A stretch of 10,787 nucleotides of DNA from Parvibaculum sp. (GTDB taxonomy: Bacteria; Pseudomonadota; Alphaproteobacteria; Parvibaculales; Parvibaculaceae): positions 1-10,787 of the forward strand of contig JAGUWA010000221.1 in NCBI GenBank assembly GCA_020062605.1, in the 5' to 3' direction. The notes below the pieces were generated by a model. That model was not told where the DNA came from. It ran no database searches and saw only the letters and a program-made list of their open reading frames with translations. This document shows positions 1-6,775 of the stretch, piece after piece (positions within the stretch are counted from its first letter, which is position 1; every line of letters begins with the position of its first letter). Both the position numbers and the translations under genes were made by a program.

Positions 1-266
1 AGCGTATCCGGCACAAGCACGAGCGGCCCCGCCGCGCGCATCGCCTCGCTCGCATGGGAAACCAGCGCCGCGGCCGCACCCCGCTTCAGTGCGCCCTCGA
101 CATAAGCATGGCCGTCCGAATTCTCGCCGGCAATGGCAACGAAGAGATCGCCCTTTTCGAGCGTCCGGCTGTCGATGGAAACGCCGCTCGCGATCCATGT
201 CCCGCCGATGGCCTCTCCGCCCGTCGCGGCGATCACATCGGCGCTTGTCCACAGAGGTGCCGTCAT
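1..266 (-). CDS. murF: UDP-N-acetylmuramoyl-tripeptide--D-alanyl-D-alanine ligase, N-terminal part
   Basis: This is the first 88 codons of MurF; the rest lies beyond base 1. MurF is the cytoplasmic ATP-dependent ligase that adds D-Ala-D-Ala to the UDP-MurNAc-tripeptide, the last cytoplasmic amino-acid addition of peptidoglycan synthesis. The visible part is the substrate-binding N-terminal Mur domain, with the family pattern SIDSRTLEKGDLFVA at about residues 30-44 followed by GENSDGHAYVEGAL. The ATG at 266 is preceded by GGGAGG with a 6-base spacer and overlaps the murE stop as ATGA, so both genes should be translated from one message and probably coupled. The ATPase motifs are outside the window. 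The assignment relies on the N-terminal pattern plus its place directly after murE. Confidence 0.93.
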   Translation of the reverse strand, partial: MTAPLWTSADVIAATGGEAIGGTWIASGVSIDSRTLEKGDLFVAIAGENSDGHAYVEGALKRGAAAALVSHASEAMRAAGPLVLVPDT

Positions 267-1732
267 GCGCCACCTCCCAACTTGCTTGCCGCCGCTTCGA
301 TCGCGCCGTGATCGGAGAAAGGGATCGTCCGGTCGCCGACGATTTGCCCGGTCTCGTGGCCCTTGCCCGCAACCACCAGCACGTCGCCCTTCTCGAGCGC
401 GCGCATCGCCATTTCGATGGCCTCTCCCCGGTCGCCGATCTCGCTGGCCTGCGGGCAGCCCTTCATCACCTCGGCGCGAATTGCCGCGGCCTCTTCGCTG
501 CGCGGATTGTCGTCGGTCACATAAACGGCATCGGCAAGCCTCGCCGCGATCTCGCCCATGATCGGGCGCTTGCCCTTGTCGCGGTCCCCGCCACAGCCGA
601 ACACGACGAAAAGCCGGTTCTGCGTATGCGGCCGCATTGCCTCGAGCACATTCTGCAGCGCGTCCGGCGTGTGCGCATAGTCGACATAGACGGAGGCGCC
701 CGACGGCAGATGCGCAACTTCTTCCATGCGGCCCCTGGCGCCGGAAAGCTTTTCGAGCACGGCGAAGACCTGTGCCGCTTCCGCGCCGCAACCGATGGCG
801 AGGCCCGCCGCGACAAGCGCATTCGACGCCTGGAAGCCGCCGACCAGCGGCAGGCTCACTTCGTAGTTGGCACCTTCATGCACGATGTCGAGCACCTGCC
901 CGCGAAGCGTCGGCCGCGCGGCGGCGAGAAAGATGTCGCGTCCCTTGCGACCGACCGAGATCACGCGATGCCCGCGCGCCCAGGAGACAGCCTCGAACTC
1001 GGCAAACTGCGCGCTATCCGCATTGATGACGGCAACGCCGCCCGGTCCCATCACTTCACCGAAAAGACGGAGCTTCGCGTAAAGATAGTCGTCGAAGCTC
1101 GCGTGATAGTCCATGTGGTCGCGGGTGATGTTGGTGAAGCCCGCCGCGGCAAGCTTCGCTCCATCGAGCCTGTATTGCGCCAGCCCGTGGCTCGACGCTT
1201 CCATCGCGAGATGCGTCACGCCCTCCTTCGCCAGCGCGGCGAGCTCCGCCTGCAGCGCCACGGGGTCCGGCGTCGTATAGCCGAGCGGACGATCGCCCTT
1301 CGGGCTCGTGATGCCGAGCGTGCCGAGGCTCGCTGCCTGCTCGCCAAGCATCGCCCATATCTGCCTCGTGAAGGTCGCAACGGACGTCTTGCCGTTCGTG
1401 CCCGTCACGGCCGCGATGGTGCGCGGCTGCGTGCCGAAAAACGTCGCCGCCATCAGCGCAAGGCGCCGGCGCGGATTGCGGTCGGAGATCACGGGTACGT
1501 CCGCTTCGATCGCCGCACCCTGCGGCACGAGCAGCGCCGCGGCACCCATTTCGAGCGCCTGGCCGATGAACTTCGTGCCGTCGAACCTGGTGCCGGGCAA
1601 CGCGGCAAAGAGATAGCCGGGCCGCACCGCGCGGCTGTCCGCCGTCAGGCCGAGAATCTCCGTCGCTCCCCCTTCGGGAAGCGCCGGGGACTCGTTCCCG
1701 ATCAACGCCGCAAGCTGCATGTCACCCAACAT
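263..1732 (-). CDS. murE: UDP-MurNAc-L-Ala-D-Glu:meso-diaminopimelate ligase
   Basis: MurE adds the third residue of the stem peptide in the cytoplasm, using ATP. The 489-residue product has the Mur ligase P-loop TGTNGKT at 110-116, a YLYAKLRLF segment whose K220 is the likely carbamylated lysine, DYAHTP at 351-356, GCGGDRDKGKRP at 379-390 and GKGHE at 456-460. DDNPR at 407-411 is the signature for meso-diaminopimelate rather than lysine, so the wall is expected to be DAP type. The gene follows ftsI after 70 bases, the only gap in the operon, and overlaps murF by 4 bases. The start at 1732 has no clear ribosome site. An ATG at 1720 (protein starting MQLAALIGNE) has GGGTGA close upstream and is a plausible alternative. 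Confidence 0.97.
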   Translation of the reverse strand: MLGDMQLAALIGNESPALPEGGATEILGLTADSRAVRPGYLFAALPGTRFDGTKFIGQALEMGAAALLVPQGAAIEADVPVISDRNPRRRLALMAATFFGTQPRTIAAVTGTNGKTSVATFTRQIWAMLGEQAASLGTLGITSPKGDRPLGYTTPDPVALQAELAALAKEGVTHLAMEASSHGLAQYRLDGAKLAAAGFTNITRDHMDYHASFDDYLYAKLRLFGEVMGPGGVAVINADSAQFAEFEAVSWARGHRVISVGRKGRDIFLAAARPTLRGQVLDIVHEGANYEVSLPLVGGFQASNALVAAGLAIGCGAEAAQVFAVLEKLSGARGRMEEVAHLPSGASVYVDYAHTPDALQNVLEAMRPHTQNRLFVVFGCGGDRDKGKRPIMGEIAARLADAVYVTDDNPRSEEAAAIRAEVMKGCPQASEIGDRGEAIEMAMRALEKGDVLVVAGKGHETGQIVGDRTIPFSDHGAIEAAASKLGGGA

Positions 1733-1802
1733 TCTGTTCGTGCCGTCTACTCAACATCGGCCTTCTGGCCTCGCCGCCCGCCCTCTGGAGCAGGCTTGAA
1801 TT

Positions 1803-3590
1803 TCACTCTCCGTGCGTCGTCTGGTAGGAGACGAGCTTTGCCTCCCTCAGCACGTCGCTTTCCTGCGGCTTCGTCGCCGGCTTGATGCCGAGCAGCGGCG
1901 CCACGCGGGAGATCACGCGCGCCGTCACCGGCGCCGCGTTCCAGCCCGCCGTTGCATAGCCATAGGTTTCCTTGGTGGATTTCGGTTCGTCGAACATCAC
2001 GATCATGGCGTACCGCGGATCGTTCGCCGGGAAGGCGCTGATGAAAGAGGTGATGAGTTTGGTGCGCGAATAGCCGCCATTCATCGGCTTTTCCGCCGTG
2101 CCCGTCTTGCCCATCACCGGATAGCCCGCCACATCGGCCTTGCGGCCCGTGCCTTCCATGACGACAAGGCGCAACAAACCGCGCATGGTCGCGCTCGTTT
2201 CCGCCGAGATCACCCGCTCGCCGAGCCGCGGCTCGTTGTGACGCAGGAAGGTCGGTTCCACCTTGAAACCGCCATTGACGATGGTCGAAACGGCGCTCGC
2301 GACCTGTAGCGGCGTCACCGCGATGCCGTGGCCATATGATGTCGTGATCGTCGCAAGCTCGGTCCAGCGAGCAGGCGTCAGCGGCGCGCCGGATTCGGGC
2401 AACTCGATCTGCGGCCGCGTCAGCAGCCCGAAGCGCTGGAGATACTGGCGATGCTCTTCCCCGCCCAGCTGAAGCGCGATCTTCGCCGTGCCGATATTCG
2501 AGGAATGGATGAAAACCTCCGGCACGGAGAGCCAGCGGTTTTCGGCGTGATAGTCGTGAATCTTGAAACGCGCGACCTGCAGCGGCTGCGTCGCATCGAA
2601 ACGTCCGTCGAGGTTGACCCGCCCGCTGTCCAGCGCGGCGGCAAGCGTCACCGCCTTGAAGACGGAGCCCATTTCGTAGACGCCGAGCGTTGCGCGGTTG
2701 AACCGCGTGTTGTCCGGCGAGACCATCGGATCGTTCGGGTCGAAATCGGGAAGCGAAGTCATTGCGACCACTTCGCCCGTATGCACATCCATAATGACGC
2801 CGACCGCTGCCAACGCGCTGAATTCCGCCATCGACTTCTCGAGTTCGTCGCGCAGCGCATGCTGCACATGAAGGTCGACAGACAGCATGAGCGTGCTGTT
2901 GCGGTCGAAATTGGGCCGTCCTGTGTCATCCGCGCGGCCGAGCGACTTGTCCATGTAGCGCTCGATGCCCGCGATACCGCGATTGTCGATATCCACCATG
3001 CCGAGCACGTTGGAGCCGGTCTTGCCGTTCGGATAGACGCGCTTCTGTTCGCTGCGGAAGTCGAGCCCCGGCAGGCCGAGATAATGGACGGCATATTGCT
3101 GCTTCGGCGTGAGGTCGCGCTTGAGCCAGACGAAAGCCCCGCCGGCTTCGAGTTTCGCCGTCACGTCCTGGACGTCGAGGTCCGGCAGCACGCTCACGAG
3201 CTGGCGGGCAGTCTCCGCCGGATCGATGACATAGCGCGCATCGGCAAAGAGAGACGCCGTCGCAATATCCGTCGCCATCACCTCGCCGTTCCGGTCCACG
3301 ATGTCGGGCCGGTGGATTTGCGCCGCCGCACTCGCGACCGCGACATTGTCTCCGCCGTCGCCACCCATGATGGCAAGGCCGACGAGCCGGGCGCCGACCA
3401 GCGTGAAACAGGCAGCGAAAAGCGCGAGCGAGAGGAAGATGCGGCGCTGCGACGGCGTGCGGTTTTCTCCTCCGCCCTGGCGCGGCGCGCGCGACTTGGC
3501 GATGGCGTCATGACCGGGCGGCAGGTAGCGGCCCTGCAAATGGGCGTCCGCCCGGCGGCCGATCCTCGATCCGATGCCCGACCCGATCAT
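1803..3590 (-). CDS. ftsI: Peptidoglycan D,D-transpeptidase FtsI (penicillin-binding protein 3)
   Basis: This is the class B penicillin-binding protein that cross-links septal peptidoglycan at the outer face of the inner membrane. The 595-residue protein has a basic cytoplasmic tail of about 50 residues and one membrane anchor at roughly 51-75. The PBP dimerisation domain follows (RPDIVDRNG at 94-102), then a transpeptidase domain with all three active-site motifs: SVFK with S309 nucleophile and K312, SSN at 363-365, and KTGT at 495-498. The length is normal for the family. The start ATG overlaps the ftsL stop as ATGA, with GGGAG about 10 bases upstream. It is followed by murE. The Arg/Gly-rich cytoplasmic tail is longer than in E. 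coli FtsI. Confidence 0.97.
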   Translation of the reverse strand: MIGSGIGSRIGRRADAHLQGRYLPPGHDAIAKSRAPRQGGGENRTPSQRRIFLSLALFAACFTLVGARLVGLAIMGGDGGDNVAVASAAAQIHRPDIVDRNGEVMATDIATASLFADARYVIDPAETARQLVSVLPDLDVQDVTAKLEAGGAFVWLKRDLTPKQQYAVHYLGLPGLDFRSEQKRVYPNGKTGSNVLGMVDIDNRGIAGIERYMDKSLGRADDTGRPNFDRNSTLMLSVDLHVQHALRDELEKSMAEFSALAAVGVIMDVHTGEVVAMTSLPDFDPNDPMVSPDNTRFNRATLGVYEMGSVFKAVTLAAALDSGRVNLDGRFDATQPLQVARFKIHDYHAENRWLSVPEVFIHSSNIGTAKIALQLGGEEHRQYLQRFGLLTRPQIELPESGAPLTPARWTELATITTSYGHGIAVTPLQVASAVSTIVNGGFKVEPTFLRHNEPRLGERVISAETSATMRGLLRLVVMEGTGRKADVAGYPVMGKTGTAEKPMNGGYSRTKLITSFISAFPANDPRYAMIVMFDEPKSTKETYGYATAGWNAAPVTARVISRVAPLLGIKPATKPQESDVLREAKLVSYQTTHGE

Positions 3591-3946
3591 TGGATGGTGC
3601 TCCCGCTGGCCGAAACGCCGGCATAGCCGCCAAGGGGCTGGCGCTGCGGCACGTAGAACTCGTCAGCCATATGCGGCATGGGCACATCGTCGAAGGTGCC
3701 GATCTGTGCGGCGGTCAGCGGCTTCAGTTCCGTATAGCGCTTGGCGAGCTCCTGCAGCCGTTCCGGCTGGTTGAGATAGCTCCACTCGGCGCGCAACACG
3801 CGGATCGCTTCCTGCTCCTTCGCAATACGGCCTTCGAGCTGGCGCGCATGCCGGTCCGCCGTCTCGGCGCGATATTTGATGTCATAGAGCCCGACCGACA
3901 GGCCGATCACGGCGAGCACCAGCAGAAGATTGATGACGCGGATCAT
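3587..3946 (-). CDS. ftsL: Cell division protein FtsL
   Basis: A 119-residue bitopic membrane protein that fits FtsL, which forms a complex with FtsB and FtsQ and helps activate septal peptidoglycan synthesis by FtsWI. There is a short N-terminal cytoplasmic stub and a transmembrane segment at about residues 4-22. A charged helical stretch at about 24-70, rich in E, R, K and L, resembles the FtsL periplasmic coiled coil and ends in a LNQPERLQELA segment typical of alphaproteobacterial FtsL. The C-terminal 40 residues are Pro/Gly-rich and look disordered. FtsL diverges strongly in sequence, so the call rests on topology plus position between rsmH and ftsI. Both junctions are ATGA overlaps, and GGGAGG lies 6 bases before the start. 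Confidence 0.92.
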   Translation of the reverse strand: MIRVINLLLVLAVIGLSVGLYDIKYRAETADRHARQLEGRIAKEQEAIRVLRAEWSYLNQPERLQELAKRYTELKPLTAAQIGTFDDVPMPHMADEFYVPQRQPLGGYAGVSASGSTIQ

Positions 3947-4959
3947 GCGGCGCCTCCCAGGAAGGAGGGCATGTTGAGCATGCCGAGCGCGGCAAGATCG
4001 AGCGGCACTGCGGGCGCGCCTGTGCGTTCAGCGGCGCGGAGCTTCGCCGAACGGGCGCGGACATTCGTTTCGATCTCCGCTTCCGAAGCCTTGCGCGCCT
4101 TGTGCGCGATCTCGCGGAAGGAAGGTTCGATCTCTTCGCTCGCGGGCATATAGCGGTTCGCGCGGCCGGCCCGTCCTGTGCGCTCGACAAGAAAGCGTTT
4201 CACGATCCGGTCTTCCAGCGAATGAAAGGCGACAACGGCGAGCCGTCCGCCCTCATGAAGCAATGCCTCGGCGCCAGAAAGACCACGCGCCAGCTCACCA
4301 AGCTCGTCGTTCACGAAAATGCGCAACGCCTGGAATGTCCGTGTCGCGGGGTGGATCTTGTCCTGCGGGCGGCGGCCGATTACCCGCGTGACGATTTCCG
4401 CAAGTTCGAGCGTCCGGTGGAGTTCCGCTTCCTCGCGCGCCGCCACGATGGCGCGGGCGACCGCGCGGGCACGTTTCTCCTCGCCATAGACGGCAATGAT
4501 GCGCGCAAGGTCGCTTTCGTCGAGATGGTTCACCGCATCGGCGGCGGAAGGCCCCTCCCCGCTCATGCGCATGTCGAGCGGCCCGTCCTGCTGGAACGAG
4601 AAACCGCGTTCCGCCTGGTCGATCTGCATCGAGGAAACGCCGACATCGAAGACCACGCCGTCCACCGTCTCATGGCCGAGCGCGCGGACAAGGCGCTCCA
4701 TGTCGCCGAAACAGCCTTCGATCAGCGTGAGGCGTCCGCCGAACTCGGATTCGAGCGCGCGGCCCCGCAGGATCGCACTCGGGTCGCGGTCGATCGCGAG
4801 CACGGCGCAATCGGCACACTCGAGGATCGCGCGCGTATAGCCGCCCGCCCCGAAGGTTCCGTCCACATAGATGCCGCCGTCGCGAGGCTTCAGCACGTCG
4901 AGGACATCGGCCAGCATTACAGGAACATGAGGACTATGGCTCTGGCCGGCGCCGCTCAT
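3943..4959 (-). CDS. rsmH: 16S rRNA (cytosine(1402)-N(4))-methyltransferase
   Basis: RsmH (MraW) uses S-adenosylmethionine to methylate N4 of C1402 in the decoding centre of 16S rRNA. The 338-residue protein shows HVPVM at 11-15, the SAM-binding loop DGTFGAGGYT at 33-42, the acidic DRDP at 57-60, and FDVGVSS at 104-110. GFSFQQDGPLDMRM (119-132), FQALRIFVNDEL (209-220) and FHSLEDR (245-251) are further family motifs. The length is slightly above the E. coli protein. The start codon overlaps the mraZ stop (ATGA), and GGAGG lies 6 bases upstream, within mraZ. It is the second gene of the dcw operon, as in most bacteria. Confidence 0.97.
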   Translation of the reverse strand: MSGAGQSHSPHVPVMLADVLDVLKPRDGGIYVDGTFGAGGYTRAILECADCAVLAIDRDPSAILRGRALESEFGGRLTLIEGCFGDMERLVRALGHETVDGVVFDVGVSSMQIDQAERGFSFQQDGPLDMRMSGEGPSAADAVNHLDESDLARIIAVYGEEKRARAVARAIVAAREEAELHRTLELAEIVTRVIGRRPQDKIHPATRTFQALRIFVNDELGELARGLSGAEALLHEGGRLAVVAFHSLEDRIVKRFLVERTGRAGRANRYMPASEEIEPSFREIAHKARKASEAEIETNVRARSAKLRAAERTGAPAVPLDLAALGMLNMPSFLGGAA

Positions 4960-5429
4960 TGCCCGCCTCCACCCTGCGCCGCAGGCGAGCGCAGCAGGTC
5001 GCGGTACTTCTGCGCGTCTTCCAGCGCCTTGGCGTAGTAGGCGTCATAGGCCTTCGGCTCCCAGACCTGGAAGCGCTGCCCCATGCCCACAAAGGTCGCC
5101 TCGTCGGAAATGCCGGCAATATTGCGGAGCGCCTCCGGCAGGATCACGCGGCCGTCGGAGTCGAAGGTCAGCTCCGCGCTCTCGCCGATCAGCACCGCCG
5201 CCAGCGTCTGGCGTTCGGGCGCGAAGGGATCGAGCCGGTCGAGCATCTGGTCGATGATGTCCGAAAAGGCAGGTCCGCAGCCCTCGATGAAAGCGCCAGG
5301 ATTGAGCGGCGGAAACAGGATCACGCCATTGAGGCCCTGGGCGAGCGTGACGGCACGAAACTTCGCAGGAACGGATACCCGCCCCTTCGAGTCGATCTTG
5401 TTCGTGAAACGCCCCCGGAACGACTCCAT
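4956..5429 (-). CDS. mraZ: Transcriptional regulator MraZ
   Basis: MraZ is a small DNA-binding protein that forms ring-shaped oligomers and in studied bacteria controls its own dcw operon. The 157-residue protein has the two expected AbrB/SpoVT-like half domains. The first carries DSKGRVSVP at 13-21 and the second DSDGRVILP at 90-98, both with the conserved D-S-x-G-R loop used for DNA contact. A Gly/Gln tail follows a basic helix near the C-terminus. The start is preceded by a purine-rich GGGGAAGAGG. It heads the operon, and 100-150 bases upstream lie five 10-bp-spaced NGGG boxes that are very likely its own operator. Confidence 0.96.
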   Translation of the reverse strand: MESFRGRFTNKIDSKGRVSVPAKFRAVTLAQGLNGVILFPPLNPGAFIEGCGPAFSDIIDQMLDRLDPFAPERQTLAAVLIGESAELTFDSDGRVILPEALRNIAGISDEATFVGMGQRFQVWEPKAYDAYYAKALEDAQKYRDLLRSPAAQGGGGQ

Positions 5430-5526
5430 CGTCCGACCTCTTCCCCTTTATCGGGCCGCCCCTCCTGCCTTCGGGGCTCTTGTCCACGGGACCGGCTGGC
5501 ACCAATCGGGGCAGCATGGCCTTTTT

Positions 5527-5576
5527 ACGGGACATCATGGGATATCATGGGATATAATGGGCGTCAACGGGAAACC
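5527..5576 (+). promoter_or_regulatory. MraZ operator: five NGGG boxes with exact 10-bp period
   Basis: Five consecutive 10-base units carry GGG at 5529-5531, 5539-5541, 5549-5551, 5559-5561 and 5569-5571. The units are ACGGGACATC, ATGGGATATC, ATGGGATATA, ATGGGCGTCA and ACGGGAAACC. MraZ of E. coli is known to bind TGGGN direct repeats separated by 5 bases, which gives the same 10-base period but with three copies. The array overlaps the best candidate promoter of mraZ and lies about 100 bases before its start codon. The GGG strand is the one opposite the mraZ coding strand. Autoregulation is inferred. Confidence 0.8.
5539..5567 (-). promoter_or_regulatory. Candidate promoter of the mraZ (dcw) operon
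   Basis: On the minus strand a TTGACG at 5567-5562 is followed after 17 bases by TATCCC at 5544-5539. The -35 is near consensus, while the -10 is weak. Both elements lie inside the MraZ-box array, as expected for a repressor-overlapped promoter. It would give an untranslated leader of about 100 bases before mraZ. This is motif reading only. Confidence 0.4.
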
Positions 5577-5613
5577 CTAGTATTTTCGCGGTTTTGCGCG
5601 GTATTCAACGGCC

Positions 5614-5628
5614 TTAACAGGTCGTTAA
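5614..5628. promoter_or_regulatory. Candidate CtrA binding site upstream of mraZ
   Basis: TTAACAGGTCGTTAA is a perfect inverted repeat that matches the full CtrA site TTAA-N7-TTAA. CtrA is the response regulator that times cell-cycle and division genes in many alphaproteobacteria. The site lies 47 bases upstream of the candidate mraZ -35 element and about 185 bases from its start codon. This position could suit activation, or repression of a further-upstream promoter. The organism is only inferred to carry CtrA. Confidence 0.55.
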
Positions 5629-5645
5629 AATTGCGAATACATTGA

Positions 5646-5660
5646 GAACATAAGAAGAAC
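5646..5660 (-). promoter_or_regulatory. Candidate LexA box (GTTC-N7-GTTC direct repeat)
   Basis: The minus strand reads GTTCTTCTTATGTTC, which fits the direct-repeat LexA operator GTTC-N7-GTTC known from Rhodobacter, Caulobacter and rhizobia. A third, inverted GTTC on the plus strand at 5669-5672 makes GAAC-N8-GTTC with the half-site at 5657-5660. A weak promoter (TTGTTC, 17 bases, TATTCG, minus strand) overlaps it. The nearest downstream gene on that strand is mraZ, which would place the division operon under possible DNA-damage control. Confidence 0.45.
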
Positions 5661-5853
5661 AAACATCTGTTCTGGAGATCGGACTGTGCCACCTCGAAAC
5701 GCTCCGGCGCTGACACCCTAGAAGATGCGAGGTGCGACGGGATGATCGAGAGGGGATAAAGGGGAGCGCCGGATGCCCGATGCTCTGCAAGTCGGGCTTT
5801 GCGGTCGGGAAACGGTCCAAAATCGTCGCTCTGAACCTCGCGAGCGCAAGAGC

Positions 5854-5882
5854 GTGACGCTTCAATGACATTTCGATGACAG
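5854..5882 (-). promoter_or_regulatory. Candidate Pho box (PhoB site), three 11-bp repeats
   Basis: Read on the minus strand, three 7-base units CTGTCAT, ATGTCAT and GCGTCAC are separated by CGAA and TGAA. This gives the exact 11-base period of PhoB boxes. It lies 15 bases beyond the rnpB 3' end and about 425 bases before mraZ. No good -10 follows it, so its target is unclear. It closely resembles two further elements at 8533-8561 and 8670-8698. Confidence 0.5.
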
Positions 5883-5896
5883 CCGGACGGCGGTGA

Positions 5897-6272
<376 letters not shown>

Positions 6273-6276
6273 CCTG

Positions 6277-6305
6277 GACATGAGCGCAAAGAAGGCTCGC
6301 GTCAA
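6277..6305 (-). promoter_or_regulatory. Candidate rnpB promoter
   Basis: The minus strand shows TTGACG at 6305-6300 and, after 17 bases, CATGTC at 6282-6277. A start about 6 bases downstream would fall at the predicted 5' end of rnpB (about 6271). The -10 is weak, but the geometry matches the RNA end mapped independently from the P1 helix. Confidence 0.45.
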
Positions 6306-6375
6306 GGTGCTTGCACATCGCACCCCAGACACCGACATAGCGCCGATACGCAAACTCAGTACAGGGAGGAAGAAA

Positions 6376-6775
6376 ATGAAAGCCGCTGTCTATTACGGGA
6401 ACGGACCGCCCGGCGTCTTCAAGTATGAGGATGTCGAGGACCCGGCCTGCCTTCCCGAAGGCATCGTGATCGAGGGCGGCGACACGCTCAACCGCGCGCA
6501 CGGCATGGGCGATCCCCGACAACATGGACATCAAGACGGCGGCGCCCATCCCCTCGACCATGATGGGCGGCAACCAGTCGCTGTCCGGCGTCTTTCCCGG
6601 CGCCCAAATCTTCGCCGACCGCGTCTACAACAACATCCGGAAACTGATCGAGGACATCGGCAAGGGCGAGTTGAAGGTCGTGCTCGACAAGTCCTTCGCG
6701 CTGAAGGATGCAGCGGCCGCGCATGAATATATCGAAAGCCGAAAGGCGCCCGGCCGCGTGACGCTGATCCCTTAA
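6376..6775 (+). pseudogene. Decayed zinc-binding dehydrogenase / quinone oxidoreductase (MDR superfamily)
   Basis: Two pieces of one protein family are present in different frames. The N-terminal piece starts at 6376 (MKAAVYYGNGPPGVFKYEDV) and reaches EGGDTLNR at about 6470-6493, in the frame of 6376. The C-terminal piece is in the next frame from about 6510 to the stop at 6775. It contains AIPDNMDIKTAAPIP, GGNQSLSGVFPGAQIF, LKVVLDKSF and AAAAHEYIESRKAPGRVTLIP. Intact relatives are about 320-340 residues; only about 130 remain. The Rossmann NAD(P)-binding core is therefore gone, with a frameshift at the junction near 6495-6510. A small further deletion may lie before EGGDTLNR. A good ribosome site (AGGGAGGAAG) survives before the ATG, which would now yield a 116-residue scrambled product. 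The stop codon overlaps that of ampD, in a convergent arrangement. Confidence 0.8.

Noticed and set aside
89..1885. Long open frame of 598 codons on the plus strand across murE
   Set aside because: It is antisense to a clearly functional murE and shows the Arg/His/Ala-rich composition typical of high-GC shadow frames, with no domain.
2451..3626. 391-codon plus-strand frame across ftsI
   Set aside because: It is antisense to ftsI, Arg-rich and without recognisable motifs; a GC-bias artefact.
4102..5037. 311-codon plus-strand frame across rsmH
   Set aside because: It is antisense to rsmH, with shadow-type composition and no family features.
5657..5672. GAAC-N8-GTTC as a separate palindromic LexA box
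   Set aside because: The spacer is 8 rather than 7 bases, so it is treated only as an extra half-site next to the direct repeat at 5646-5660.
5773..5868. 31-residue plus-strand frame (MPDALQVGLCGRETVQNRR...) after a GGGGAG ribosome-like site, downstream of the LexA-type repeat
   Set aside because: It was considered as a small SOS division inhibitor. It is not hydrophobic, resembles nothing known to me, and runs into the Pho-box repeats, so chance is more likely.
5614..5871. 85-codon minus-strand frame between rnpB and mraZ
   Set aside because: It spans the LexA-type and CtrA-type sites, has no ribosome site, and its composition does not resemble a protein from this genome.
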